64,000 nt of DNA, taken from contig JAGFBZ010002379.1 of NCBI GenBank assembly GCA_018398805.1, positions 1,116,001-1,180,000 on the forward strand, in the 5' to 3' direction. A model generated the notes under the pieces. That model saw only the letters and a program-made list of their open reading frames with translations, was not told the DNA's origin and did no database searches. Positions 34,101-45,299 of this stretch are shown here, piece after piece (within the stretch, counting starts at the first letter, position 1; every line of letters starts with the position of its first letter). The position numbers were made by a program, and so were the translations under genes. Source of the stretch: Hirundichthys speculiger. Its lineage: Eukaryota > Chordata > Actinopteri > Beloniformes > Exocoetidae.

Positions 34101-36067
34101 AACATTTTAAAAGTTGCATCATAAATAGGGTATAAATGTACGACGGAGTATTAGGGCCACACTGAGGAAAAAAAATTGTGGGGAATGATTTTTTTTTTTC
34201 ATTTCTCACTTATGAGAAGAAAGTCGAAATGTCGAGAATAAAGTTGAAATGCATTTTCCAGAATAAAGTTGAAATGTCGAGAATAAAGTTTTAAATGTCG
34301 AGAATAAAGACGAAATGCAGTTTCCAGAATTCCAGAATCGGTATAGTTTCTTTTTCTGAATGGGCGCAATTTCTGACACAATCCCTTCAAAGTATGAATA
34401 TTTTTTATAATACTGTGTCTATGTGATAAAAGCACATAGACACAGACATTATGTCGGTAGAGTAAAGCTGGTTTGAATAAATCTTTAAGACAACTTTATT
34501 GTGGAAACTGCATTTCGACTTTATTCTCGAAATTTCGACTTTATTCTCGACATTTCGACTTTCTTCTCTTAAGTGAGGAATTTAAAAAAAAAATCATTGC
34601 CCACAATTTTTTTTCTCAGTGTGGTCCTAATACTCCGTCGTATAAATGACTTTTTTTTTTTTTACTTTTTAATTTAACGTAGTTTTCCAACTTTTTTCAT
34701 CTTACTTTCCTTTACAGAAATAAAGAAAACAAGGAGTAAAAAGGAAAAGCCATCTGACGTCTCTGAAAATGTTTCCGATCTCTTGGCTCAGATGAGCCTT
34801 CAGAGTTCTCTGTCAGTGAACGCTCCAGTCCAACCTCAAACACTCGGCCTCCTGCCAGCTCAGACTCAGATAAAACAGAAGGTGCTGATTTTGGACTCTC
34901 CAGTCAGCTGTAAGCAGCTTGGAAAGGAAAAAGAAGACCACAGAAGTCTGATTAGTACTTCTGCTGAATCAGAAGCTGTTGCTTCACCTTCTGTCTCTGC
35001 TGTTATTGACGCTTTACATCTGAGTGACATTGATTGGGACGCTTTGTCCTTCACATCCTCCCCAACTCCACAAGCAAGCCACACCACAGACCAAAAGAAG
35101 ACCACAGACAGAGATCAAACACCAGGCAAAAACCCAAAGCAGGAAACTCCAATTGATGTCAAACAGGCAAACTCCAGATCAGCTCAAGAGCGGTCTTACA
35201 CAGAGTGCCCTCTGAGGGAAAGGCTGCTCATGAGAAATACAGACAGAGCTATGAATCAGATGGAGAATTGCAGTGATGTGGTCTCAAAGCATCTAAATTA
35301 TGAGTTAGCCTCTCCAGGAAAACAATTCACAGGAAAAACTCTATGGACAAATTTCCCGTAAAGGTTGCAATGACAGTAATGTGTCAGGAAGAGTAATGGC
35401 TTTTAACAGAAAGGAGCCACTTGCAGACAGGAGCCAGTGTGTATTAAGCCTGGAAAAAGAAACTCACGATTCAAAAGAGCTGCAAATTACAAAAGCTCAA
35501 GCCAAAAGACTGAAATCAAATCTCTCCATAAAGAAATGTAAATTTGTCAGTTCTGCTCTGTCATCATCATCTGCTCCACCTGAATGGCGCCGCCCTGACC
35601 CGGGCCAAAGTAACAGAAAGAACATGAGCTTGCCACAGACCACCAAGAAGAGTGTGTGCATGAGTCTGTGCTCATCCAGTGAAGATAGTGATGCAGAAAA
35701 TCACCAATCTAGACATCAAGGGCCAACAAAAACAAAACCTGAAAACAGGCTCAAGAGCAGCTGGATTCTAGATATTCCCCTAAAGCCAGTTTCTGTCTCA
35801 AAAACAACCAAACTAAGTGCAGAAACCACTCAGAAGCTTCAGATAACAGGACCAAAGTCTCAGAGTCCTGAGGAAAAGGCTGAAAACGGTGTTCCTGTAT
35901 CACCTGAAAACAAATGCCAGGATATCCAAATAGCTGCAGATGATGATGATGTGTTCCTTCAGACTCCGGCTTCACCTGCTACTGAGTCAGATGTCAACGA
36001 TTCGGTGCTTTGTGCTGACAGTCCACTGCCACTGGCTGAGAGACTGAGACTGAAATATCTGAAGTGA
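28166..36067 (+). CDS. gen1: GEN1 Holliday-junction 5' flap endonuclease, 13 exons, frame broken in four places
   Basis: Exons: 28166-28328, 28426-28625, 28725-28901, 30309-30419, 30512-30585, 30702-30787, 30977-31127, 31951-31987, 32075-32155, 32250-32380, 32523-32584, 33334-33483, 34718-36067. The family is an XPG/Rad2 nuclease that resolves Holliday junctions by symmetric nicks. Visible parts: N-terminal MGVH and DLW; XPG-N with D30 (TLAVDLSLW); XPG-I with E138/E140 (GEAEA) and D159/D161 (NDGD); helix-hairpin-helix [13 protein letters not shown]; a chromodomain-like segment about 350-470; and a long disordered tail of about 450 residues in the last exon, ending [12 protein letters not shown]. 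With four single surplus bases discounted the product is 922 residues, close to the human 908. The surplus bases sit at 28178/9, 28278/9, 28472 and about 35334-35338. All splice phases fit otherwise and there are no internal nonsense substitutions. An upstream in-frame ATG near 27969 would bypass only the first break. Confidence 0.95.
29244..30138 (+). mobile_element. Degenerate Tc1-like transposon in gen1 intron 3
   Basis: The outer ends are inverted copies around TTTTAAGACCAGT (29261 on) and ACTGGTCTCAATAA (about 30130), with further inverted sequence inside (GCAATAGATTG near both ends), like long-IR Tc1 elements. About 29746-29850 encodes [10 protein letters not shown] ... [17 protein letters not shown], matching the Tc1 transposase segment that carries the second catalytic Asp. 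Stops, deletions and missing segments show it is inactive. Confidence 0.8.
30139..30232. repeat. TA/TG/CA compound microsatellite
   Basis: Alternating (TA)n, (TGTA)n, and (CA)n/(TG)n units follow directly after the Tc1 copy in gen1 intron 3, so the element may have inserted into or next to a pre-existing TA-rich tract. Confidence 0.85.
34139..34640. mobile_element. Palindromic MITE with long inverted arms and internal tandem units
   Basis: In gen1 intron 12. The ends read CGACGGAGTATTAGGGCCAC (34141 on) and the near-perfect complement GTGGTCCTAATACTCCGTCG (to 34640). The arms continue inward for at least 120 bp through AGTGAG/CTCACT and repeated units of the type TCGAGAATAAAGTCGAAATG. TATAAATG flanks both sides (34131-34138 and 34641-34648), giving an 8-bp duplication. 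A TA duplication is an alternative reading because the termini abut TA. There is no coding capacity. A transcript would fold into a long hairpin. Confidence 0.8.
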
Positions 36068-37200
36068 GCAGCAGATTACAGGATGAAGGACATGAACATG
36101 TTAAACCCTCTTAGGAAAGAAAGTTCATTTGTGACATAAGAAAATGAGCTGCAGTCACATTCTGTTTGCTATCCACTTATCTTTTAAGCCATTTTTTTAT
36201 GAGCAAACGCATCAAAGTGTTGCTGGATCTAGCCTCAAATGGGAGGGCCTTCTGACTGATCTTAATTTATTAGCGAGTATATGTCTTTTGATGACGGACT
36301 GTAGATCAGACAAGACGCATCATCAGGTAAGGCTTGAGTACAATGATTAATGTTGCCCACCTTTCCTTTTTTATGTTTTATATATTAAAAAAATGTAACT
36401 TAGTGTCAGTCATGCATGGTGATCATAAATGGAATTGTGTTTCTGCAACATGGGAGAGAGTTCAGAAATTATTAAACATTAACTTTTAATGAGATGCATT
36501 TTGAACACTGAAGAGTTATATACTGGATTTTGATCAAAGTGTTTCTGTCCAGTTTTTTTTTCTCTTCTCTTTTTGCTTTTGACTTAAAAGCTGGATTATG
36601 GTTTTAAACATTGCGTACCCAACGCTGTTCTTGTTTTCTCTGACAAGCTGCACAGCTAAAAGGAGCAGGCGCTGCTGCTGACAGGGACAAGGGACGCTGA
36701 GCCACCGGTTTTACAACCCAGCAGTGTTTGTCCCCTTGATCACGAGTAAAGGACCTCACACCTTCTCAGACATGAAAGGTCTGGCAGGGGCTCCGGTGAC
36801 AGCTGCATCCTCCACCCAAATAACAACTCAGCCCTTCAAGCACTGGCTATTTAATTTTATCTTTCTCAGAATAGGAACTGGTGCGCATAGAACAACAGCT
36901 TTTCCGGATAACGCAGCTTGATTTGAAGCGCAGCAAAGTGTTGCAAAGTGTTGAAATGTTACTCTTGAAACCACGATTCAAGCCATGTTACATTATTTAA
37001 GCATCTAAAGGAAATAAGATTTTAGGTTTCAGGACAAGAGCAATTACTGAACAACTCCTCTGATTGTGTAACTCAGATGAACTACTTTTTTTTTTTTTTT
37101 TATTAATAGTTAATTTTGGCCGCCAAGAATGACTGGTTTACATGATGGTCTATATTTGACATCCAGTCTGAAGACACACGCAGGCCTGACTCGCCAGAGT
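36068..37200. other. gen1 3' region and gen1-msgn1 intergenic DNA
   Basis: It includes the gen1 3' untranslated region (ATTAAA-type signals near 36473) and distal msgn1 upstream DNA. No other coding sequence is supported. Confidence 0.5.
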
Positions 37201-37358
37201 GGTGTGAATACTTCAGGTGAAATAACATCCTTCATTAGACAGATCGCATCAAACTGACAATTGTAGCCCCGCAGACTTTAAAGAGTAATTCCCCACAGCA
37301 GGAATCTAATTATTTTTCTTTCTATCACATTAAACGTCCATTTAGCCTTATTCACACC
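37201..37358. promoter_or_regulatory. Two inverted T-box half-sites upstream of msgn1
   Basis: GGTGTGAA is at 37201-37208 and its complement TTCACACC at 37351-37358. These match the core of the T-box half-site AGGTGTGAA. Mesogenin is a known target of T-box factors of the presomitic mesoderm in fish (Tbx16/Brachyury class), so these are candidates for that input. A TCF/LEF-like CTTTGAA follows at 37415. Confidence 0.45.
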
Positions 37359-37419
37359 ACAGTGATAACGAACGACGTCCTCCTGGAGGGTCGCATTTTG
37401 GCACTTGTGGGGTTCTTTG

Positions 37420-37422
<3 letters not shown>

Positions 37423-37452
<30 letters not shown>
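37423..37452 (+). repeat. Poly(T) tract of about 30 nt next to the msgn1 TATA box
   Basis: An uninterrupted T run ends about 43 bp upstream of the TATA box. Such runs exclude nucleosomes in many genomes; here the length may also be unreliable. Confidence 0.85.
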
Positions 37453-37455
<3 letters not shown>

Positions 37456-37494
37456 TCGTCTGAGCTGTGAGCCCGTAAACCTCCGGAGTTTTTC

Positions 37495-37503
37495 TATATA
37501 AAT
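37495..37503 (+). promoter_or_regulatory. TATA box of msgn1
   Basis: TATATAAAT lies 90 bp upstream of the ATG, which predicts a transcription start near 37525 and a short leader of about 60 nt. It is the only clear TATA promoter among the genes here, fitting a sharply regulated developmental gene. Confidence 0.8.
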
Positions 37504-37584
37504 ACTCTGGCAAAAATCACTTTGACACAATCTGTCATTCACTCTGAATGTAAGCCTCGCTGCGCGATCGCCTGGATTTTGGAC

Positions 37585-38016
37585 ATGGATCTGGACGCCG
37601 TCACAGTTAAAATACTGTCGGAATGGCAATGCCTCGAGGGCGCTGCGGGAGAAAATCAGGAGTCTCTTCAGTCCCCCTCACCCGAGTCCCCGTCGGACTC
37701 CGGGTGCTCCTCGCCTGACATGGGCTGCCCCTTCGGACACCATGAAATCAAGGATTTTCCTTTTGGCTTTTCGGGGCGTAAAGGGACTCCGGGCGCGCAG
37801 AGGCAAAGCAAGTCAAAGATGTCCACTAAACGGCGCATGAAGGCCAGTGAGAGGGAGAAGATGCGGATGAGGAGTCTGGCAGAAGCCTTGCACCAGCTCC
37901 GCGACTACCTTCCGCCGGACTACAGCAAGAGAGGCCAACCCCTGACCAAAATCCAAACGCTCAAATACACAATTGAATACATCAACAAGCTTTCAGACAT
38001 TCTGAGCCGTGCGTAA
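37585..38016 (+). CDS. msgn1: Mesogenin 1 bHLH transcription factor, single exon
   Basis: 143 residues with no intron. The C-terminal half is a bHLH domain: basic region about 81-95 ([16 protein letters not shown]), helix 1, loop with [19 protein letters not shown], and helix 2 ending three residues before the C-terminus. This is the Mesogenin/Mesp signature. The N-terminal half is acidic and Ser/Pro-rich. The protein drives presomitic mesoderm formation and differentiation, acting in the nucleus on E-boxes with an E-protein partner. The open frame extends upstream without a stop to a TTG, but the first ATG with a conserved N-terminus ([14 protein letters not shown]) is at 37585 and fits the TATA-predicted start. 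It lies 1.5 kb downstream of gen1 in the same orientation, the linkage also seen in human 2p24. Confidence 0.96.
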   Translation: MDLDAVTVKILSEWQCLEGAAGENQESLQSPSPESPSDSGCSSPDMGCPFGHHEIKDFPFGFSGRKGTPGAQRQSKSKMSTKRRMKASEREKMRMRSLAEALHQLRDYLPPDYSKRGQPLTKIQTLKYTIEYINKLSDILSRA

Positions 38017-38636
38017 TGGACTCAGTGTGGACAGATTTTACGCAGCGGATTAATTCAGAACCGCAGACTGTTTATGGGCATTTTCAAAAGTCAGTTTGAT
38101 GTATATCTTGCTTAGTTTACCTCGTCTTTTCCCTTTTTTTTTGTAATTGTAGTGGTGTATATATTTTTTGGGACACTTGCAAAGAAGTTTTCTACATCTG
38201 GTTGCCCTTTTTTGGCATTTAGTGTAGTATTTTAATTGTTAAATACAAGTTAACTAAGTAATCTTTACATTATATTAAAGGTGTGTTTATGTTAATTGAA
38301 TAAGATAAACTTTTATACTTATTGTTGCTCTATTAATTGATCTTTCTGTGTCTTACAATTTGAGATACGATATGATATTTTACCTGTTGTGTTCTTAAAG
38401 CTATTAAATATTTCTTGTGTATGCGAACAAACCTGTCTGATCTGTTGTAACAAATTTGACATAGTTGCATGTATATAAAGTTTATTTGGGCAGTTTTTGA
38501 GATGGTTGCTGAACTTGTGTGGTCCAGTTCATTAAAGAGACTAAACGCATATGAAGACAATTGGTAGTATATCAGCTGATTCCTCCAGTTATTCATAACA
38601 ACAGTTCAACACGTTCCGAAGGAAGGTAAAAGGCAG

Positions 38637-38908
38637 CCAATCAGAAGCCAGAGTCCACGTTGGTGGGCGGGACTGTGATGTAGCGTATTTCTCACACAGA
38701 AATCTCATCCGGGTACTTCTGGCGAAGCTGCCATTTAAAGCGAATAGGAGCTGCGAGAATTGTTGGAAAATTTGTATTTATTTGTTTTATTTTTTAATAT
38801 TTCTACTGTATATATTTTATTTTTTTTTTGTAAACACGATAACTAGTTCTCTCTCTTTTTCAAAAAAAAAAAAAAAAATTATCTACCTCGTCTGCACCGT
38901 CAACTGAA
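38637..38908 (+). other. Promoter and non-coding first exon of the RGG gene
   Basis: A CCAAT box (AGCCAATCAG, 38636-38645) precedes a stretch ending at a consensus donor, CTGAA|GTAAGT, at 38908. This fits a non-coding exon 1 spliced to the coding exon at 40815. The exact transcription start is not visible. Intron 1 (38909 to about 40814) has no recognised content. Confidence 0.5.
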
Positions 38909-40814
38909 GTAAGTCGTTGCTGCTTCTCATCTACACCGGAGCATCCGCAAAATTAAAACCCAGAAACGCCCCTCTCATGCTTGATTAACGTTATCATCAC
39001 TACACTCTCGGTGTCGAGCTAATTTGTTCACTGTTATAACTCGGGGAAATGATATCTAAACTTAAAATATAGTCTGCACGTAGGTTAATAGCGAAGCGAC
39101 TGTTTTAGACATAATGTAATACTGCTATTATTCCAAAGCTAAAACCTAGAATTAGACGGAGCCCTTCCAGGGCTTTTAACTTGTTTTTAGCCTATCATTT
39201 GACCTTCTGTACTCAGCCTATGTCAGTACAGGTTAAGTGATATTATTAGAAATGTGAAGGGTAAAAAAACAACAACAAAGAAACCCTGTACTGTTTTTAT
39301 GTCGCCCTTGGATTAATATTTACGAGCTCACACGGCGCCAAATACCTCTAAGGATCAGATTCAAAATCTTTCCGTTACGCTTTACGTTCCTTTGGCTCTG
39401 AAGGCATTTTTGCTTGAAAATATCTCTGTGAAAATGTTTTCATGTGTCCTCCGTGGCATTGTCACAGTATTTAAAGGGTTGAAGTTTTATTTAATGCATC
39501 AGGCTGTGCACTTCCTGTCCCTGAGTTGTGCCTCTTGTCAGCCTCAAATACACTGACGAATTGAGACGACATATACAGTTATAATGAGAAATCTGTTTAT
39601 TAAAAATATTAAACTTAAATAGATATTAAGGCAAGCTTCTAAACATAAGAACAAGAGTCTTCTCCTGATATAGATTAACACGAGAAACCCCTATGTGTAT
39701 GGTACAATACACAAATCCAACATTCCAGTCTCCAGCATCACCACAACAAAGATGAAAAACATTGTAGGGGTAACTGCAGGGCCCTTTTATGGTGCTAGCT
39801 GTACCCTAATGATGTGTGCAGTAACATGGCTCAGATAAAATAGAAATCTGTTCTTCTGTGTCAGCTGCTTCTTGGGCGCAAGCTTTAAAAAGTAACTTAA
39901 AAGATTTTATTTCAAAACGTTTGCTACATTCATGTCTGAATCCCACCTCTTTCAGAAATTGTCACACGATGACCTAAAAATTCTTCTTTGCCACTCGGAT
40001 CACCTTCAGAGATGCGGCAATTTAAAATAGCATTCTTGAACTATTAATAATGTTATTTGACTCTGAGTTTTCTACACTTAACAGGTAAACTAGTCACAAA
40101 CTAGTTTAAAAACCGGTCCTGTGTGAATGTGCAGACATCCATCCACTGAGCAATGTACCAGATGCAACACTAGGAAGTTTTAAGTTTCCAAGATCTGTGG
40201 ATAAACCTGTTTCACTCTCAGAAGAAGCACATAACTGTGTCACTCACACATCCCTACTATATTTTAGAACACAAGATTGGAGATGTCATTTAAATAAAGC
40301 TTTGTAATTCCTTAAAATGTCAAACATTTGTATAACGTATATGTCAGCCTTTTGTTGAAAAGCAAGAGCCATTACTAAAATGAAAGTCATCTAAAATTGA
40401 GGAAAAAATTTAAATCTTCAAACCAATATGAAGATATGAACAACATAAGTGACATAATTAAAGGTAACAGTGTAAATAAATTCAGGTCAATGAATCCACT
40501 GCAGATCTGCTCATGAAAAAGCATTTCTAAGTATTCAGATAATGAGTAGATGATACATGAAGTTCAAGCTGCCATTTGTCCACAGGATGCTTGATTACCT
40601 TCCATCTGCTGGAAACATAGGAATTTATTTCTGCAAGAATTAACTTTTAACTCTGCAGAGTTTGAATAATAGATTTTATATGTTGAAGCACAAAGGTCCA
40701 ACATATACTTTACTTAGTATTCTTGTCTCCTTTTTCACGTAAGAAACTCAACGATGATAATTCTAATATAATTTTTTGATCAGATCTCCGTTGTGATGGC
40801 CTGACTCTTTTCAG

Positions 40815-43800
40815 ATGGATGGAGACACAGAAAAGAAGGTCACAGAGACTTCAAAAACATCAAAGGATGAATTGGAGATGTCTGCAACTAAAATCAATTC
40901 CAGGTCTGTCTTGCTGTCAAAGCAACCCACTGTACTTATGAACAGTCAGTTGGTTAGATCTTTTACTCTTTCTTTTGTACTTAAGAATAGATATTAGTAA
41001 TATTTGACAATAGTACTCCTCTTAGATATGTTCATAACCAAGCCAGTTCCTTTACAGTTCTACCATTTTCTTCTGTTTTCATATGTTTTTCTCCCCCAAA
41101 TTACAACTTCTGTGGTCTGAAATCCTTATGCCAGGATATTGTCAGACCTTAAAAACTCATGTTCTAGTCTTTACTCAAGTAAGGTCAGTGATGTTAATAT
41201 GCATTGATGTGAAATGTGAATATGATGCCAATAATCTTGAAACAGCAAAGAATTTGGGATAGTAAATTGTTGTCAGTTTTCTCTTCTTTTTATTTTCTCA
41301 GAGGTCGAGGGTTCAAAGGCCGTGGTAGAGGGGGGCGTATGGCTCGTGGTTCCATGCGGGGTGGGCGAGGAATGATGAAAAGCTTTGGTCCGCCTGGACG
41401 TGGGAGAGGTCGAGGGAAGGATGGAGCCATAAATGGACTTAGGCCCATGAGGTACTCTATAAAGGCCTTTTCCACCAGAGTGTTTCCAGAGCTGGTTCAG
41501 AGCTAAATCCTTACTTAAAACCAGTTCTTAACTTTTTTTGACAGTCAACTGCAAAGAAAGCACCTGTTCAGAACCAGTCAAACTAATGCAACACTGGTAC
41601 CAAAGCTCTGTGGGGTTTGGATAGGGGCTCTCGAGGACCAGGATTGGGCACCCCTGGACTAGAGTTTAAAACAAATTGGACTGAGCAACAAGATACTGAA
41701 CAGGTGGACTGAAATATTTCCACAGTTATATTTATAGAAAAGAAAAGCTACTGTACTCCCTACTCTGCCGGATCTAAAAGTGAATAAAAGAAAATATAAC
41801 TGTGCTGAACTGAATTTAAACGGTGATTGCGTTATCAGTAAATGAATGATAAAATATTTTAGTTTTTCAGTATCACTCACTGGTGTTTGTGGATCCCACT
41901 TAAAACGCCATTACAAATCTAATTTGTACTGGTGTTCTACAAGTCAGTAATTGATAATGCAGTCTGTGTTTGTGGATATTGCTTTATGCAGTGCATAAAG
42001 TAACATTATAATGGCTACTTTGAACAGAATTTTAAATCAGTATTTAATCTTCATTAACAGTGTTGTTTCAACATGGTCCACTAATGTTTATGGATACCAC
42101 TCAAAACTGTGGGGCTCAGTTCAGTTTGTACCAGCATTCATACCGCTCAGCATTTGGAAACACTAGTCGGCATAGCAAAGAGCATTCACAAATGCAAACG
42201 TTCACAACAGCCTTTATAAAGGCAGGCTAACAATATGAGCACAGTGGCTTTTGTGGGATAAAAATTGTAATCTGTCTCCTTTTTGTAACATGGTGTCTAC
42301 AGATTTCTGAGTACACTAAAAGGTGGGTCAAACAGCTGGAAAGACACAATGATGTGGCTCTGTCGTTGCTCTGTGTACGTGGAACTGCAGAGCGGTTCTT
42401 AAAATGTTACAAAGTTGAAGCAGCTCTGAAATGGCTCGCTCACCAGCACCTGGTTCAAGTTGGTATTTGAAATGTGCTTAGTTTTGCAGATATACGGTGC
42501 CAGTCTGTACTTTGATAATGCCTGCACATCATCAAATACCTGCGTATTTACAAACTTTTGCCTAGAAAACAAGGTGCCCTCTTTTGTGTACCAGGTATTT
42601 AGTGTATCTGGTCTGTGCCAAGTCTTAAAATGAGGCAACTCGAACTTCAGACCAATAACATGTGACAGCAAAACAATAGAAGTAGTGTGTGGAAAGGTTA
42701 AGTGCACTCACCGATTTATTTTGTCATGGAACTACCATTAGCAGCACTTACTAGGAGTAACTTTTTTCTGTGTGATGTTATCGGTCTCATGTTGTCTCAA
42801 GGAATTTTGATCCTCTCTTCATTGTAATATTGTTTAGATTAATTGAGACTTACTGGCATTAGTTTATGGACAACTCACTTGAGGTGACAACTGTAATACT
42901 TATAATCCAAATGAGTGTAAATAAATTCCACTGTATTTATTTCCATTGCAGAGGAATGGGAAGGATGCAACCTTACCCAGACATGAGGGGCCATCGAGGT
43001 AGGGGTGGACCAATGGGCATGAGGCCGCCTCCTCCCCGTCCTCCACCCATGCACCTCAGAGGCCCCTTTCCACCCATCCCTAGGTAACGTCCTCACACAA
43101 ATAGAAACCCAGGTAGCAGATAAAAGGCCTTGGTACAGAGAGGTTTGTCCAAAAATCGTTGAGAGTGACTCAATTAAGTTTAAAAGCACTGTTGTCTTTT
43201 GGGTGCTAAGTGTTTTTTCCTGGATACCCTAGAATGTTTAGTTTTTTTTTTATTATTATTATTATTTACTTTAGATATTTAATTACACATTTTTTATTTG
43301 TAGCTTTATATATTTTGACCACAGCTCTGTTACTTGTCAATCACCACATTTCAAAGAGTAGACACGTCTACTCTTTGTCTTGCATCAACTGTAGCTCACT
43401 AAGAGTTTTTCTTTTTTTTTTTTTATTGCTAAAAATGAAAATTTTGTAAACTATAAATGCTATGCTTGTCGTTTACAGACATGGGCCCCCTCCACCTTCA
43501 CCTCCAGGTTATCCTGGTTTCAGAGGGCGACCGCCACATCCCCGAGGAATGCCACCCATTGGGCCACCACGCCACTTCCACCCCCGTGGTCCAAGAGGGT
43601 AAGACTTGTTTTTGGTACTAATGTCATACTTATGCTCCTCAGTTCACAAGTCTCTGCTCTTTGCTTTCACACTTTTCAGATTCTTAAATGAACTTGGTGT
43701 GAACGTTCTCAACAGGTGGGGTCAAAATGCACAATCATTTCTGTCTCTTTTTCACAACACTCATTCTAGTTAAAGTTTTTTTTTTTAACTTGCTCTTGCA

Positions 43801-43891
43801 TAGTCTCATTTGTTTAAAGAACAGTATGACACGGCATTAAGACTTAAATGTCTGTATCACAACAACCAATTTTCTGTTAGTTGATCTGTAA

Positions 43892-43944
<53 letters not shown>

Positions 43945-44238
43945 CTTAACTTCTTGAAGCCAGCCTTTGGTGCCTTGACAATAAAATGGAAAAACACATC
44001 ATGCCTTTGCCTCTCAAAGATGTGCAGTTGATTGAGAGGGGATCTTGAACTCCCACTGCAGTAGTCACAGATAGCTGCTCTTATCAGAGTGTGCCCTCTA
44101 TTGGCCAAAGCCAAGAGTCCAATGTGTGATTTTATCCTTTTACACAGCTACCACAATGGACCAGGGTCTCCTCCGCTTCACCCCCCACCTGGCAGAGGCC
44201 AGAGGTGGCCAGGCCCCCCTGGTGGCCGACGCTTTTAA
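40815..44238 (+). CDS. Unrecognised RGG-box and proline-rich protein, 5 coding exons
   Basis: Exons: 40815-40903, 41302-41451, 42952-43083, 43479-43598, 44148-44238. They make 582 nt and 193 residues, fully in frame. Residues 1-29 are charged and Lys/Thr/Glu-rich. Residues 30-80 are a dense RGG/RG stretch (RGRGFKGRGRGGRMARG, GGRGMMKSFGPPGRGRGRG). Residues 80-193 mix RG with Met/Pro/His-rich sequence (GMRPPPPRPPPM, HGPPPPSPPGYPGF), ending GPPGGRRF. No folded domain is seen. RGG boxes of this kind usually bind RNA and are arginine-methylated, so a nuclear or granule RNA-associated role is likely, but I cannot name the family. Every intron is phase 2 and falls after AG or GG of an Arg or Gly codon, so each internal exon (150, 132, 120 nt) can be skipped without frame change. 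Confidence 0.8.
43894..43940. repeat. (AT)n microsatellite in the RGG gene's last intron
   Basis: About 47 bp of uninterrupted alternating AT. Confidence 0.95.
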
Positions 44239-44624
44239 CACAGCTTGCCCATAAAGCTATAAACAAGCACCTGTTAATATAGAATGGGGCCTAAAATGAT
44301 GAGCTGAGTGAAACATCCCAGAACTATTTTATATAAAGTATCTTGAGCATCTATAAAATGATATTGGGAACATCTGCCGGCAGTAGGTAATTGTGAAAAT
44401 GACTAGTCATAACTGAGGACACAAAATGATTCACAACTTGACAATGTAAAGTCATTCACACATTCTGTTACCCATGAATACTGTGGTACTGCATAGATTA
44501 TTTGACAGTATTACAAAAAAATATGTTAAAATGAGTTTAACTTCATGGTTTCTAAAAAAAGAAAATTAATGTTAAAGTTCATTAAATGTTCTGTGCTTCT
44601 TGTTACAGTTACTGTTGTTAGCCT

Positions 44625-44645
44625 TAAAAAAAAAAAAAAATAAAA

Positions 44646-44727
<82 letters not shown>

Positions 44728-44730
44728 ATA
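44625..44730. repeat. A-tract plus (AT)n microsatellite in the RGG gene 3' UTR
   Basis: About 29 A residues (one T interruption) run into about 65 bp of AT, then TATG units. It lies about 390 bp past the stop codon, so it is probably transcribed. Confidence 0.9.
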
Positions 44731-45235
44731 AAGATTCAAAATGGGTGACAGTGAATATTTGAAGATGTGGAAGAGGGGAAAAATATTGCACAATTGCCCT
44801 CAAATTAGTTAGTTTCCCTTATCTTTTCTTTTGTTACAAGAAGAAAGTTATGTATTTTGTCACCAAAATGTGCAGCAAACATTGTTAATGCTTGCACATT
44901 AGTCAAGTGATTAAAACAATATTAAACTTGTCAAGTCTTTGTGAGTATTTAATATTTTAAATGTGCAGCTATTTTAACGTACGAGTATTGCTGTTTGGAA
45001 CATTCATGTGTGTCTCCAGCAGTCTACTGTGTAATGACAAAAATACATATATATGTGGTTAAGTAGCTTTTATTAATATAAGTACATTTCATTCAAAATT
45101 TAATTAAGTAGAAGATACTCTTTACTGTGTTTAGTTTTTTTGAAGTGTTACTTCTTTATTCACTGTAATTACCATAACTTGTGAATTTGTAAATGTGTTT
45201 TATGAGAACCATTTAGACATATGAGGTAGTCTTGA

Positions 45236-45258
45236 AATAAAAATAAACTAAAAATAAA
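45236..45258 (+). promoter_or_regulatory. Clustered poly(A) signals of the RGG gene
   Basis: Three AATAAA hexamers occur within 23 bp, followed by a T-rich stretch. This is a likely 3' end about 1 kb after the stop codon. Confidence 0.55.
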
Positions 45259-45299
45259 CTCTTCTTTTTTTTTTGTTTATTCCCAAACAAGTCTCAGAG

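Noticed and set aside
37522..37584. A 21-codon upstream extension of msgn1
   Set aside because: It begins with TTG, lies at the transcription start predicted by the TATA box, and lacks family similarity.
41216..41506. 96-codon open frame with RG repeats
   Set aside because: It is RGG gene exon 3 read through both neighbouring introns; the spliced form is preferred.
44572..44793. Minus-strand Ile/Tyr repeat open frame
   Set aside because: Product of the AT microsatellite in the RGG gene 3' region.
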